Below, piece by piece: positions 38,891 through 47,518 of a stretch of 64,000 nucleotides of DNA (the stretch's first letter is position 1; every line of letters begins with the position of its first letter). The stretch lies in contig JAQZBP010000001.1 of assembly GCA_029237815.1 (NCBI GenBank), positions 1-64,000 of the forward strand, given 5' to 3'. Under the pieces are notes generated by a model, which was not told the DNA's origin, searched no databases, and saw only the letters and a program-made list of their open reading frames with translations. The position numbers were made by a program, and so were the translations under genes. The stretch is from Moraxellaceae bacterium. Lineage in GTDB: Bacteria; Pseudomonadota; Gammaproteobacteria; Pseudomonadales; Moraxellaceae.

Positions 38891-41767
38891 ATGTACACGG
38901 AAACGACTCCTGCCGGCAGCCCCGCCGCTGCCACCCCGGTTGCTCCCGAATCCACCAGTGTCCTCGCCACCGCCCCCGGCACCCTGCGCGTCATCAAGCG
39001 CAACGGCACCGTGGTGCCCTATGACGAGTCCAAGATCAGCGTCGCCATCACCAAGGCCTTCCTGGCCGTGGAAGGCGGCAATGCCGCGGCCAGCTCTCGC
39101 ATTCACGAGACCGTGGCGCAGCTGATGGCCCAGGTCACTGCCACCTTCAAGCGCCGCATGCCCACCGGCGGCACAGTGCACATCGAGGAGATCCAGGACC
39201 AGGTCGAACTGGCCCTGATGCGCTCCAGCGAGCAGAAGGTCGCCCGCGCCTACGTGCTCTACCGTGACGAGCGTGCCCGCGCCCGCGACGCCCAGCAGAA
39301 GGCCGCCCCCAAGACCCAGACCACCCTGACCGTGACCGGTGACGACGGCGCCCGCAAGCCGCTGGACATCGCCCGCCTGGAAGACCTGGTCAGCACCGCC
39401 TGCCAGGGCCTGGAAGGCGTGGACGCCCAGGCCATCGTCGAGGAGACCCTGAAGAACCTCTACGACGGCGTGAAAGAGTCGGACATCAACACGACGATGG
39501 TCATGTGCGCCCGCGTCATGATCGAGCAGGAGCCGAACTACACTTACGTGACGGCCCGCCTGCTGCTCGACCACCTGCGCGCCGAAGGCCTGTCCTTCAT
39601 GGGCATCGCGAAGAGCGCCACCCAGGGCGAAATGAGCAAGTACTACCCGGAGGCCCTGCGCGCCTACATCGGCAAGGGCATCGAGCTGGAGTTGCTGTCG
39701 CCCGAACTCGCCACCTTCGACCTGGCCAAGCTGGGCGCCGCCCTGAAGCCGGAGCGTGATTTCCAGTTCACCTACCTCGGCCTTCAGACGCTGTACGACC
39801 GCTACTTCATCCACTCCAACGACGTACGCTTCGAGCTGCCGCAGGTGTTCTTCATGCGCGTCGCGATGGGCCTCGCCATCCAGGAGAAGGATCGCGAAGC
39901 GCGTGCCATCGAGTTCTACAACATCATGTCGACCTTCGACTACATGGCCTCGACGCCGACGCTGTTCAACGCCGGCACGCTGCGTCCGCAGCTCTCCAGC
40001 TGCTATCTGACCACCGTGCCCGATGACCTGCACGGCATCTTCGGCGCCATCCAGGACAACGCCATGCTGTCCAAGTGGGCCGGCGGCCTCGGCAACGACT
40101 GGACCCCGGTGCGCGCGCTCGGCACCTACATCAAGGGCACCAACGGCAAGAGCCAGGGCGTCGTGCCCTTCCTCAAGGTCGCCAACGACACCGCCGTCGC
40201 CGTGAACCAGGGCGGCAAGCGCAAGGGCGCCGTCTGCTCCTATCTGGAAACCTGGCACCTCGACATCGAGGAATTCCTTGAGCTGCGCAAGAACACCGGC
40301 GACGACCGCCGCCGCACCCACGACATGAACACCGCCAACTGGGTGCCCGACCTGTTCATGAAGCGTGTCTTCGATGACGCCGAGTGGACCCTGTTCTCGC
40401 CCGCCGACGCACCCGACCTGCACGACCTCTACGGCGCCGCCTTCGAGAAGCGCTACTGCGAATACGAGCAGCTCACCCGCGAAGGCAAGCACAAGCTGTT
40501 CAAGCGCGTCCGCGCCCAGGACCTCTGGCGCAAGATGCTCTCGATGCTGTTCGAGACGGGCCACCCCTGGATCACCTTCAAGGACGTCTGCAACCTGCGC
40601 TCGCCGCAGCAGCACGTCGGCGTCGTGCATTCGTCCAACCTGTGCACGGAAATCACGCTGAATACCAGCGCTGAAGAGATCGCGGTGTGCAACCTCGGCT
40701 CCATCAACATGGTCAATCATGTGACGGCCAACGGCATCGACACCGAGAAGCTGAAGGCGACGGTGAAGACTGCCGTGCGCATGCTCGACAACGTGATCGA
40801 CATCAACTACTACGCCGTGCCGCAGGCGCGGAAGTCCAACCTGCGCCACCGTCCGGTCGGCCTCGGCATCATGGGCTTCCAGGATGCGCTCTACATCCAG
40901 AAGATCGCCTACGCCTCCGACGCCGCGGTGAAGTTCGCCGACACTTCAATGGAAGCCATCAGCTACTACGCCATCGACGCGTCGGTGGACCTGGCCGTGG
41001 AACGTGGCAGCTACTCCAGCTACGAAGGCTCGCTGTGGAGCAAGGGCATCCTGCCCATCGACTCGCTGAAGTTCATCGCCGAGCAGCGCGGCGAGAACTA
41101 CGTCGACGTGAACACCTCCGCGAGCATGGACTGGGCGCCGCTGCGCACCCGTGTGCAGACCATCGGCATGCGCAACTCCAACGTGATGGCGATCGCGCCG
41201 ACGGCGACGATCTCCAACATCTGCGGCGTGTCGCAGTCGATCGAGCCGACCTTCCAGAACCTGTACGTGAAGTCCAACCTGTCCGGCGAATTCACCGTGG
41301 TGAACCCCTACCTCGTGAACGAGCTCAAGGCGCGTGGCCTGTGGGACAACGTCATGGTCAACGACCTCAAGTACTACGAGGGCTCCATGCAGAAGCTGGA
41401 CCGCATCCCGGCCGACCTCAAGGCGCTGTTCGCCACCGCCTTCGAGATCGAGCCGAAGTGGCTGGTGGATGCCGCCTCGCGTCGCCAGAAGTGGATCGAC
41501 CAGGCACAGTCGCTGAACCTGTACATCAACAACGCCTCCGGCAAGAAGCTGGACGTGACCTACCGCATGGCCTGGTACCGTGGCCTCAAGACCACCTATT
41601 ACCTGCGTGCCGTGGGCGCCACCTCCGCCGAGAAGTCGACCATCTCCGATGGCGCGCTGAACGCGGTGAAGGCGACGGTGTCGGAAACGGTGGCCGCGGC
41701 TCCGGTTGCCGCCCCCGTGCCCAAGGCCTGCTCGCTCGACAACCCCGATTGCGAGGCCTGCCAGTAA
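38891..41767 (+). CDS. nrdA: Class Ia ribonucleotide reductase, alpha subunit
   Basis: Reduces ribonucleoside diphosphates to deoxy forms. The 958-residue length exceeds E. coli NrdA (761) because of two ATP-cone-like regulatory regions: about 31-135 (LRVIKRNGTVVPYDESKISV) and about 146-230. The barrel follows, with the active-site segment HSSNLCTEITLNTS (Cys/Glu), SSCYLTTVPD, and the C-terminal redox cysteines in CSLDNPDCEACQ. Start: ATG 38891 behind GGGAAG; ATG 38879 and TTG 38873 are in frame alternatives. Control is likely by NrdR. Confidence 0.95.
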   Translation: MYTETTPAGSPAAATPVAPESTSVLATAPGTLRVIKRNGTVVPYDESKISVAITKAFLAVEGGNAAASSRIHETVAQLMAQVTATFKRRMPTGGTVHIEEIQDQVELALMRSSEQKVARAYVLYRDERARARDAQQKAAPKTQTTLTVTGDDGARKPLDIARLEDLVSTACQGLEGVDAQAIVEETLKNLYDGVKESDINTTMVMCARVMIEQEPNYTYVTARLLLDHLRAEGLSFMGIAKSATQGEMSKYYPEALRAYIGKGIELELLSPELATFDLAKLGAALKPERDFQFTYLGLQTLYDRYFIHSNDVRFELPQVFFMRVAMGLAIQEKDREARAIEFYNIMSTFDYMASTPTLFNAGTLRPQLSSCYLTTVPDDLHGIFGAIQDNAMLSKWAGGLGNDWTPVRALGTYIKGTNGKSQGVVPFLKVANDTAVAVNQGGKRKGAVCSYLETWHLDIEEFLELRKNTGDDRRRTHDMNTANWVPDLFMKRVFDDAEWTLFSPADAPDLHDLYGAAFEKRYCEYEQLTREGKHKLFKRVRAQDLWRKMLSMLFETGHPWITFKDVCNLRSPQQHVGVVHSSNLCTEITLNTSAEEIAVCNLGSINMVNHVTANGIDTEKLKATVKTAVRMLDNVIDINYYAVPQARKSNLRHRPVGLGIMGFQDALYIQKIAYASDAAVKFADTSMEAISYYAIDASVDLAVERGSYSSYEGSLWSKGILPIDSLKFIAEQRGENYVDVNTSASMDWAPLRTRVQTIGMRNSNVMAIAPTATISNICGVSQSIEPTFQNLYVKSNLSGEFTVVNPYLVNELKARGLWDNVMVNDLKYYEGSMQKLDRIPADLKALFATAFEIEPKWLVDAASRRQKWIDQAQSLNLYINNASGKKLDVTYRMAWYRGLKTTYYLRAVGATSAEKSTISDGALNAVKATVSETVAAAPVAAPVPKACSLDNPDCEACQ

Positions 41768-41967
41768 TCGCCCCCTGCCTCTCCCGGCAGCGGGAGAGGC
41801 AGGCGAGCGGCGAAAATTTCCGGCTGTACCGTGTTTGAGACATATCAATCCGGCATAGCAGGAAAACAGAATTCAAAGGACAAGAAACACGGCTGTTGTC
41901 AGCGCACGCTTTAATTTTCCGAGTGACGATGCGCTGGTACGTGACCCCAATAATGAGAGGACGAGAG

Positions 41968-43320
41968 ATGATCTCCTGGGACGATTTCAATGAAGACGAG
42001 AAGCCCCTCGCCAAAACGCCGGCTACGTCGGCAGGAACTGCGCAAGCAGCTCCGCGCGCAGCAGCTCCGCAGGAACCAGCAATGGCACCTGCTCAACAAC
42101 CTGCAAATGGACCTGCCGCTGCTGCCACCGCTCTGGCCGGAGGCACCGGGGCCGTCGCCCACCCCGCGGCCGTCATCGAAGGCGCCCTGAAACAGCTGAA
42201 CACCGAGGACGCCATCGCGGCCGGCGACATCAAGGCGCGTGCCGCCGCCGCAGTCGCCAAGCTGGATGTCGCCCCCGGCCTCGAAGAGCTCGAGATGGGC
42301 GCCGCCCGGGTGCAGGTCGACGACAAGCGCATGATCAACTGCCGCGCCGACCTCAACCAGCTGGTGCCCTTCAAGTACGAGTGGGCCTGGCAGAAGTACC
42401 TGGACGGCTGCGCGAACCACTGGATGCCGCAGGAAGTGAACATGGCCAAGGACGTCTCCATGTGGAAGTCCAACGACGGCCAGCTCTCCGACGACGAGCG
42501 CCGCATCGTGATGCGTAGCCTGGGCTTCTTCTCCACCGCCGACTCGCTGGTGGCGAACAACCTGGTGCTGGCCATCTACCGCCTGATCACCAACCCCGAG
42601 TGCCGCCAGTACATCCTGCGCCAGAGCTTCGAAGAGGCCATCCACACCCACGCCTACCAGTACTGCATCGAGTCGCTGGGCCTGGACGGTGGCGAAGTCT
42701 TCAACATGTACCGCGAAGTGCCCTGCGTGGCGCGCAAGGCCGCCTGGGGCCTCAAGTACACGCAGAGCCTGGGTGATCCCACCTTCACCACCGGCACCAC
42801 CGAGACCGACCAGGAACTGCTGCGCAACCTGATCGCGTTCTACTGCGTGCTGGAAGGCATTTTCTTCTACTGCGGCTTCACCCAGATCCTCTCCATGGGC
42901 CGCCGCAACAAGATGACGGGCGTCGCCGAGCAGTTCCAGTACATCCTGCGCGACGAGTCCATGCACGTGAACTTCGGCATCGACGTGATCAACCAGATCA
43001 AGATCGAGAACCCGCACCTGTGGACGGCCTCGTTCCAGCAGGAAGCCATCCAGATGATCCTGGAAGGCACCCAGCTCGAGATCGAATATGCGCGCGACAC
43101 CATGCCGCGCGGCGTGCTGGGCATGAACGCCGCGATGATGGAGGAGTATCTCCAGTTCATCGCCAACCGTCGCCTGGCGCAGCTCGGCCTGCCGGAGCAG
43201 TTCCCCGGCGTGAAGAATCCTTTCCCGTGGATGTCCGAGATCATGGACCTGCGCAAGGAAAAGAACTTCTTCGAAACCCGCGTGACGGAGTACCAGACGG
43301 GCGGTGCGCTCAGCTGGTGA
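41968..43320 (+). CDS. nrdB: Class Ia ribonucleotide reductase, beta subunit
   Basis: Houses the diiron-tyrosyl radical cofactor. The 450-residue protein has an Ala/Pro-rich N-terminal extension (about 1-75) before the ferritin-like core. Ligands are visible: EEAIHTHAY gives Glu, His and the radical Tyr at ExxHxxxY spacing; LEGIFFYCG the next Glu; [10 protein letters not shown] the last Glu/His. So it is a true class Ia subunit. ATG 41968 follows GAGAGGACGAG. It lies 200 bp after nrdA. Confidence 0.95.
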   Translation: MISWDDFNEDEKPLAKTPATSAGTAQAAPRAAAPQEPAMAPAQQPANGPAAAATALAGGTGAVAHPAAVIEGALKQLNTEDAIAAGDIKARAAAAVAKLDVAPGLEELEMGAARVQVDDKRMINCRADLNQLVPFKYEWAWQKYLDGCANHWMPQEVNMAKDVSMWKSNDGQLSDDERRIVMRSLGFFSTADSLVANNLVLAIYRLITNPECRQYILRQSFEEAIHTHAYQYCIESLGLDGGEVFNMYREVPCVARKAAWGLKYTQSLGDPTFTTGTTETDQELLRNLIAFYCVLEGIFFYCGFTQILSMGRRNKMTGVAEQFQYILRDESMHVNFGIDVINQIKIENPHLWTASFQQEAIQMILEGTQLEIEYARDTMPRGVLGMNAAMMEEYLQFIANRRLAQLGLPEQFPGVKNPFPWMSEIMDLRKEKNFFETRVTEYQTGGALSW

Positions 43321-43335
43321 TTCTCCTCCCGAAAT

Positions 43336-43364
43336 TAAAAGGGGCCTTGCAGGCCCCTTTTTTT
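43336..43364 (+). terminator. Terminator of nrdAB, U-tract used as IS target
   Basis: Stem AAAAGGGGCCT / AGGCCCCTTTT with seven T residues, 16 bp after the nrdB stop. The T7A sequence at 43358-43365 is the left target-site copy of the adjacent insertion sequence, so the terminator was kept functional. Confidence 0.92.
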
Positions 43365-43390
43365 AGGGAATTATATACTTGACTACCTTG

Positions 43391-43440
43391 GGCCCGCTTT
43401 TGCGGGCTTTTTGCTTTGTTGCGCCAATGACAAAGCAAAA
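43391..43440. terminator. Tandem hairpins at the IS left end
   Basis: First a plus-strand terminator (GCCCGC-TTTT-GCGGGC then TTTTT, 43392-43412), then an 11-bp inverted repeat TTTTGCTTTGT / ACAAAGCAAAA (43409-43440). Together they could block transcription entering from nrdB and leaving towards it. Confidence 0.6.
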
Positions 43441-43502
43441 TCTCATTGCGTGGCCCATTGGCTGGGTGATAGAGTTCACCAATCGCAACGGGGGACTAAG
43501 CC

Positions 43503-43961
43503 ATGTCCGGACCTATCATTGAAACAGCGCAAGCGGAGCTTCTGGCAATCCAAAAGCAAAAAGCCGAACTTGCGGCCAAAGAGGGTGCGCTCAAAAACCT
43601 GATTGCTGCTTACAGCGGCTCCCAGCCGAACGGCCTTATGCAGCCGATTGTGCCGACACCGGCATCTGCGCCTGCCGTCGTGCTACCCGCTGTAGATCCC
43701 GCCGTAGGGGCCCCTCAGCGAGGGACGACGGGGCGAGTGATTGAGATTGCAAAAGCAGTCCTAGCTCAGAACGGCGCTCTGCATACGCGCGATCTGATGC
43801 CAGTGCTTGAGTCCCAAGGCATATCGGTTGGCGGCAAAGACCCAGCGGCAGCCGTGAGCGCCATTCTGAGCCGGGAAAAGGATATCTTTCGAAATGACCG
43901 CAAGGCCGGCTGGATGCTGAAGCCACAAGACGACAGCGAACTTGATGATCTGCTGAGGTAA
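43503..43961 (+). CDS. IS passenger: winged-helix (HARE-HTH-like) protein
   Basis: A 152-residue protein carried by the insertion sequence. Residues 1-40 are a charged, likely coiled-coil helix (ELLAIQKQKAELAAKEGALK), about 45-75 a Pro/Ala-rich linker, and about 78-140 a compact domain: GRVIEIAKAVLAQNGALHTR, then ISVGGKDPAAAVSAILSREK and FRNDRKAGWML. That strand-helix pattern resembles HARE-HTH or related winged helices, so DNA or transposase-complex binding is inferred. GGGGGA lies upstream of the ATG. Function not established. Confidence 0.7.
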   Translation: MSGPIIETAQAELLAIQKQKAELAAKEGALKNLIAAYSGSQPNGLMQPIVPTPASAPAVVLPAVDPAVGAPQRGTTGRVIEIAKAVLAQNGALHTRDLMPVLESQGISVGGKDPAAAVSAILSREKDIFRNDRKAGWMLKPQDDSELDDLLR

Positions 43962-44036
43962 GAGGCGGAGGGATTGGCCGGTGGTGAGACACCGGCCGCC
44001 CTTCAAACAACAACCAAGTCCCGTAGGAGGGGCACC

Positions 44037-44132
44037 ATGAAAGGAGTCCAAGAAGGGCTAGAAACCCTGCCGGAACCGCCAGTCATTGATTTGACTAGGT
44101 TGGAATTCGCGGCGCTTATGTTAAGACCATAA
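44037..44132 (+). CDS. Putative 31-residue ORF in the IS
   Basis: ATG preceded by a very strong ribosome binding site (TAGGAGGGG, 4 bp away) opens a 31-codon frame, MKGVQEGLETLPEPPVIDLT followed by an alpha-helical LEFAALML segment. It lies 75 bp after the passenger gene. The Shine-Dalgarno sequence is the main support; no family recognised. Confidence 0.45.
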   Translation: MKGVQEGLETLPEPPVIDLTRLEFAALMLRP

Positions 44133-44166
44133 GTGGCTGCCTACGAATCACAGCGGCTAAGTTAGC

Positions 44167-44334
44167 TTAGTCGCTTTGGTTTGTCACGCCCTTGGGGTCT
44201 CTTTTGGCTCCACCCCCATCTGCGCCCTTTGGCGCGGGCTGTTTCTGCGCCTGCTTCTGTTGGGCCTTTTGCTTCTTGGATGGGCCGTAAGCAAAGACCC
44301 TATCTAGCAGCTCATCTAGCTTCCTTAAGTCCAT
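44167..44334 (-). CDS. Small 55-residue IS-encoded protein
   Basis: A frame starting MDLRKLDELLDRVFAYGPSK, then a Lys/Gln-rich stretch and a Gly/Lys/Asp tail ending VTNQSD. It starts 13 bp after the transposase stop with GAGG 8 bp before the ATG, so it should be co-translated. Very basic central part suggests nucleic acid or protein binding; function unknown. It converges with the 31-codon ORF, leaving a 34-bp gap. Confidence 0.6.
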   Translation of the reverse strand: MDLRKLDELLDRVFAYGPSKKQKAQQKQAQKQPAPKGADGGGAKRDPKGVTNQSD

Positions 44335-44347
44335 AGTCGTGCCTCGC

Positions 44348-45289
44348 TTACTTGGTGACCTGCTTGTAGGTCAGGCGGATGCCGCTTGCCTTGCCAAGCA
44401 TGGCGTCGATCCGGTCGTAGGTGTGCACCTTACAGTTGCCTTCATTCAGGCGGAAGGTGAACTCATCTACGTACCGCTGAAGATGCTTTACGCTGAAGTG
44501 ATGGTGGGTGCCGTAGAAGCCACGCTTCAGCAGCGCCCACACGCTTTCGATGCTGTTGGTGTTAGCCATGCCGTCCACGTACTGCTTGGCGCTGTGGTTT
44601 ACGACGAAATGGGCGTATTCCGGCATTCCGGTATAGCTCACGTGTTCATCGGTGCACAGAACGGAACCAGGAGCGACAGAAGCGCGCACAGCGCTCTTGA
44701 TGGTCTTGGCCTTAGTATCGCTAATTACTAAAGCGTCCACGCGGCCGCCACGCTCGCGCAGCCCCATGACGGCGGTCTTTCCGATAGTGCCGCGACCGGC
44801 CTTGAGCTTCTTGCTGGCGTGCTTATTCATTTCTTTGCCGCCGATATAGGTCTCATCGGCCTCAACAATGCCAGACAGCATGAAGTCGCCGCCTTTGCCT
44901 TTGTTGCTGCCATTGCCGCAAGCCTCGCGGATTCGCTGCTGCACGAACCAAGCAGACTTCTGCGTAATTCCAAGCTCCTTGGAGAGCTGAAGCGAGGAAA
45001 TGCCCTTGCGCGCCGTGACCATGAGATACATGGCATACAGCCACAGATTGAGGGGCACATGGGAACGCTCGAAAATCGTCCCGGTGCGGACAGTGAAGTC
45101 TTTTTTGCAGGCGAGGCAGCGGTAAAAGCCGGTCACCTGACGGACCTGTACGCGTTGCGCCTTTTCGCAATGCGGGCAAACGGGCTTTCCGTTCCAGCGG
45201 CGCTTCTCCAGATACACACGAGCGCTGTCAGCATCCGGAAACATCTTCAGGAACTGCATCGTGCTCACTGTTACTTTGTCGTCGTGCAT
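44348..45289 (-). CDS. IS1595-family (ISXO2-like) transposase
   Basis: A 313-residue transposase. The N-terminal zinc ribbon has Cys38/Cys41 and Cys58/Cys61 (VCPHC ... YRCLACKKDF). A helix-turn-helix (SSLQLSKELGITQKSAWFVQ) precedes the ISXO2-like DDE-type domain: Asp145 (VEADETYIGGKE), Asp214 (CTDEHVSY) and NTNSIESVWALLKRGFYG (Asn/Glu, with the downstream Lys). The frame is intact. Confidence 0.95.
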   Translation of the reverse strand: MHDDKVTVSTMQFLKMFPDADSARVYLEKRRWNGKPVCPHCEKAQRVQVRQVTGFYRCLACKKDFTVRTGTIFERSHVPLNLWLYAMYLMVTARKGISSLQLSKELGITQKSAWFVQQRIREACGNGSNKGKGGDFMLSGIVEADETYIGGKEMNKHASKKLKAGRGTIGKTAVMGLRERGGRVDALVISDTKAKTIKSAVRASVAPGSVLCTDEHVSYTGMPEYAHFVVNHSAKQYVDGMANTNSIESVWALLKRGFYGTHHHFSVKHLQRYVDEFTFRLNEGNCKVHTYDRIDAMLGKASGIRLTYKQVTK

Positions 45290-45459
45290 GGCCGCTACCT
45301 CACTCTATGTAAGGTAGATTACTCCCTAATAGCTAGGGAGTAAAGTATATAATTCCCTTTTTTTATGCTTTCGACGCCTGCTTTTAATGCGTTAACAGAA
45401 ACCATACAATTCGCATGCCCTTTGTCGGGCGCACTCAAAATCAAAAGCACCAGGAACAA

Positions 45460-46095
45460 ATGATGCGGAAGTTAATTCTCGGGGTTGCTGCCATTTCCAC
45501 CCTCCTGCTCACCGGCTGCGCGTCCTTGGTTGACGGCAACTCGCAACCACTTTCGTTCAACTCCAATCCGGATGGAGCCACCGTCTACATCAATGGCGGC
45601 GCTGTTGGCAAAACGCCCGTGACAATCACCGCCAAGCGCAAGAGCGCCACGCAGGCCCTCCGCTTCAGCAAGGAAGGCTACAAGGACGTGGAGGTCAGCC
45701 TGATCTCGAACATCAATCCCTGGTTCTTCGGCAACATCCTGACTGGCGGGCTGCTGGGCTCCACCACCGACGGCCTGAGCGGTGCCGCCTTCAGGTACGA
45801 GCCGAACAGCTACATGGTGACGCTGCCGCCAGTCAATGACGCCCCTCTTTCGGATGCAACGACGCTGACGCAGAAACAGCAGGTGGTGAACTTCATCGTG
45901 GCCGGCTACCCGGACCTCATGAAGGAGCTGAATTCGCAGAGCGGCCAGTATGTGGGTTCGCTGCTGGCGCTGGCCAAGGTGGCTGACGACCAGAAGGCGG
46001 ACACCACCAAGCGCCTGAAGTCGCTGTCGGATGTCTATACCGCCATCCCCGAGTTCGCCGACAAGGCCGCCGACCTGCTGCTGGCAAAGCCCTGA
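45460..46095 (+). CDS. PEGA-domain lipoprotein
   Basis: A 211-residue predicted lipoprotein. Signal peptide to about residue 19 with lipobox LLTGC (lipidated Cys). A PEGA-like beta-domain follows (SFNSNPDGATVYINGGAVGK TPV pattern) and then a hydrophobic Gly/Leu loop (NPWFFGNILTGGLLGSTTDG) and an alpha-helical C-terminus. Start ATG 45460 is chosen from AGGAACAA upstream. Similar proteins appear next to outer-membrane or phage-related genes; no defined role. It is 95 bp from the IS right end. Confidence 0.8.
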   Translation: MMRKLILGVAAISTLLLTGCASLVDGNSQPLSFNSNPDGATVYINGGAVGKTPVTITAKRKSATQALRFSKEGYKDVEVSLISNINPWFFGNILTGGLLGSTTDGLSGAAFRYEPNSYMVTLPPVNDAPLSDATTLTQKQQVVNFIVAGYPDLMKELNSQSGQYVGSLLALAKVADDQKADTTKRLKSLSDVYTAIPEFADKAADLLLAKP

Positions 46096-46114
46096 TACGG
46101 CTCAAGACAGCGTG

Positions 46115-46151
46115 AAACAGAAAAGCCCGGCAGTGCCGGGCTTTTCTGTTT
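46115..46151. terminator. Terminator hairpin, copy 1
   Basis: Perfect stem AAACAGAAAAGCCCGGCA / TGCCGGGCTTTTCTGTTT, 18 bp on each side with almost no loop. Lies 19 bp after the PEGA-lipoprotein stop. Confidence 0.85.
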
Positions 46152-46191
46152 GAAATACAGGCTCCAGCACAACGGAGCCCGAACGATCGCC

Positions 46192-46221
46192 ATAAAAAGC
46201 CCGGCAGTGCCGGGCTTTTTC
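46192..46221. terminator. Terminator hairpin, copy 2
   Basis: Same core AAAAGCCCGGCA-GTGCCGGGCTTTT repeated 73 bp after copy 1, now next to the rhodanese gene on the minus strand. T-tracts on both strands suggest the pair insulates convergent genes. Confidence 0.85.
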
Positions 46222-46228
46222 TGCTTCC

Positions 46229-46621
46229 TCAGCAGCTAGTGCAAGGCACTGTTGAAATCGGCCGCCCCTGCGCCTGCCAGCCCGGCATGTCACCGTCCAG
46301 GTGCTCGAGCTTCGTGAAGCCCTGCTTCTCCAGCACGCCCGCCGCCGTGGACGCGCGCCGTCCGCTACGGCAGTAGATCACCACCGGCTTCTGCTTCCAG
46401 CCCCTGAGCGCAGGCTCGCTGCCCGTGATGGTGTCGTGCGGCAGGTTGAGGGCGCCTGGCACATGGCCGGCAGCGAACTCCTCGGGCGACCGCACGTCGA
46501 TCACCAGCACACTCTCGCCGGCAGCCTGGCGCTGCACCAGCTCCTGTGGGGAAGTCTCTTTCGGCGCGGCACAGGCGGCGCCGGTCAGCAGCAGCGACAG
46601 CAACAACGCGTATTTCTTCAT
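46229..46621 (-). CDS. Exported rhodanese-domain protein
   Basis: A 130-residue single-domain rhodanese with an N-terminal signal peptide (about 1-18). Domain motifs are VIDVRSPEEFAAGHVPGALN and the active-site loop VIYCRSGRRAST with the catalytic Cys. Periplasmic single-domain rhodaneses move sulfur or act in redox/phage-shock-type responses; the specific substrate is unknown. It is followed (upstream on this strand) by a membrane protein gene 63 bp away. Confidence 0.88.
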   Translation of the reverse strand: MKKYALLLSLLLTGAACAAPKETSPQELVQRQAAGESVLVIDVRSPEEFAAGHVPGALNLPHDTITGSEPALRGWKQKPVVIYCRSGRRASTAAGVLEKQGFTKLEHLDGDMPGWQAQGRPISTVPCTSC

Positions 46622-46684
46622 GACAACCTCCGGGTTGAACGGATTCGGGCGGTGAAGCGTGACGCCAATACGAACAGGCGCCGC

Positions 46685-47383
46685 TCAGTTCCAGCCGGCC
46701 TTGGCCGGCGGCAGCTGCTCGAGCTCGTAGAAGCGTACCAGCAGGATGACCACCATCTGCGAGAACAGCAGGCCGACCAGGTCGAGGCCACTCAGCGCGG
46801 CGAGGCGCAAGGGCAGCGGCGCGGCATCGAGGAGCTGCCCCAGTGCGTCGAGCCCGCTCATCACCACCATGAGCAGCAGGAAGACGGCGAACAGGCTGGC
46901 ACTGACAGCCCAGGCCTGCGAGCGGAAGCGCTGCCACGAGGCCTTCAGGGCACCGAGGGGACCGGTGCGTTCCTGGATCAGGATGACATAGGCCGGCAGC
47001 AGCGCACCCATGAGGAAGAGGCCGGGCAGGATGAGCAGGAAAAGCCCCGCCACAATGAGCACGCCGGCCATGATCTGCACCAGGGCGAGCGGCAGCGTAT
47101 CGGCAAGGGCGCCGCGCCAGAGCGCGCCGAAGCCGGGCGTCTCCTTGCGGACCACGGCCAGCGAGTAGCGGATGGTGAGCGCGGCGGCCATGACCCCGGC
47201 CAGGAGCTGCGGCGCCAGGGTGAGCGGGTCGGCCATGGCCGCCTTGGTGTCGCCGTCGTGCACCACGAAGAGCAGGTAGTTGGTCATGGCCAGCAGGGGC
47301 AGGACCGGTGCCAGCCGCCACAGCAGGTCGGTCAGGTGGTGCCAGAAGAAAAAGAGGGTCTCGCGCAGGCGCTGCAGCATCAT
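46685..47383 (-). CDS. Multi-pass membrane protein, YciC-like
   Basis: A 232-residue hydrophobic protein with about five to six membrane segments, the clearest at 22-40, 58-75, 98-120 (ALVQIMAGVLIVAGLFLLIL), 160-180 and 205-225. Its organisation and the GPLGALKASWQRFRSQAW linker resemble the UPF0259/YciC group of bacterial membrane proteins. Function unknown; possibly co-transcribed with the rhodanese. Confidence 0.6.
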   Translation of the reverse strand: MMLQRLRETLFFFWHHLTDLLWRLAPVLPLLAMTNYLLFVVHDGDTKAAMADPLTLAPQLLAGVMAAALTIRYSLAVVRKETPGFGALWRGALADTLPLALVQIMAGVLIVAGLFLLILPGLFLMGALLPAYVILIQERTGPLGALKASWQRFRSQAWAVSASLFAVFLLLMVVMSGLDALGQLLDAAPLPLRLAALSGLDLVGLLFSQMVVILLVRFYELEQLPPAKAGWN

Positions 47384-47518
47384 CCGGTAGTTTCCCCGCT
47401 CGGAACATTCAGGTTTGACATAAGGCGAAACAGCTCAGCACCATTGCCGGCTTGAATCAGGCGGCGAGTTTCCGCCGCGGGCGGATGTGTTGCAACCTTC
47501 GGGGCAGAGGAGAACAAG

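Larger units (their letters stand above)
43366..45357. mobile_element. IS1595-family insertion sequence with passenger genes (1,992 bp)
   Basis: Ends begin GGGAATTATATACTT on both sides in inverted orientation (left 43366-43380, right 45343-45357), with similarity continuing as NACTNCCT. The element is flanked by identical 8-bp direct repeats TTTTTTTA (43358-43365 and 45358-45365), the size expected of IS1595. It encodes a transposase and a 55-codon gene on the minus strand and a 152-codon passenger plus a 31-codon ORF on the plus strand. All frames are open and the ends are intact, so it looks recent and potentially active. Confidence 0.93.

Noticed and set aside
38732-40849. 705-codon open frame on the minus strand
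   Set aside because: Complement of nrdA; His/Val/Gly-rich composition typical of antisense GC-rich frames.
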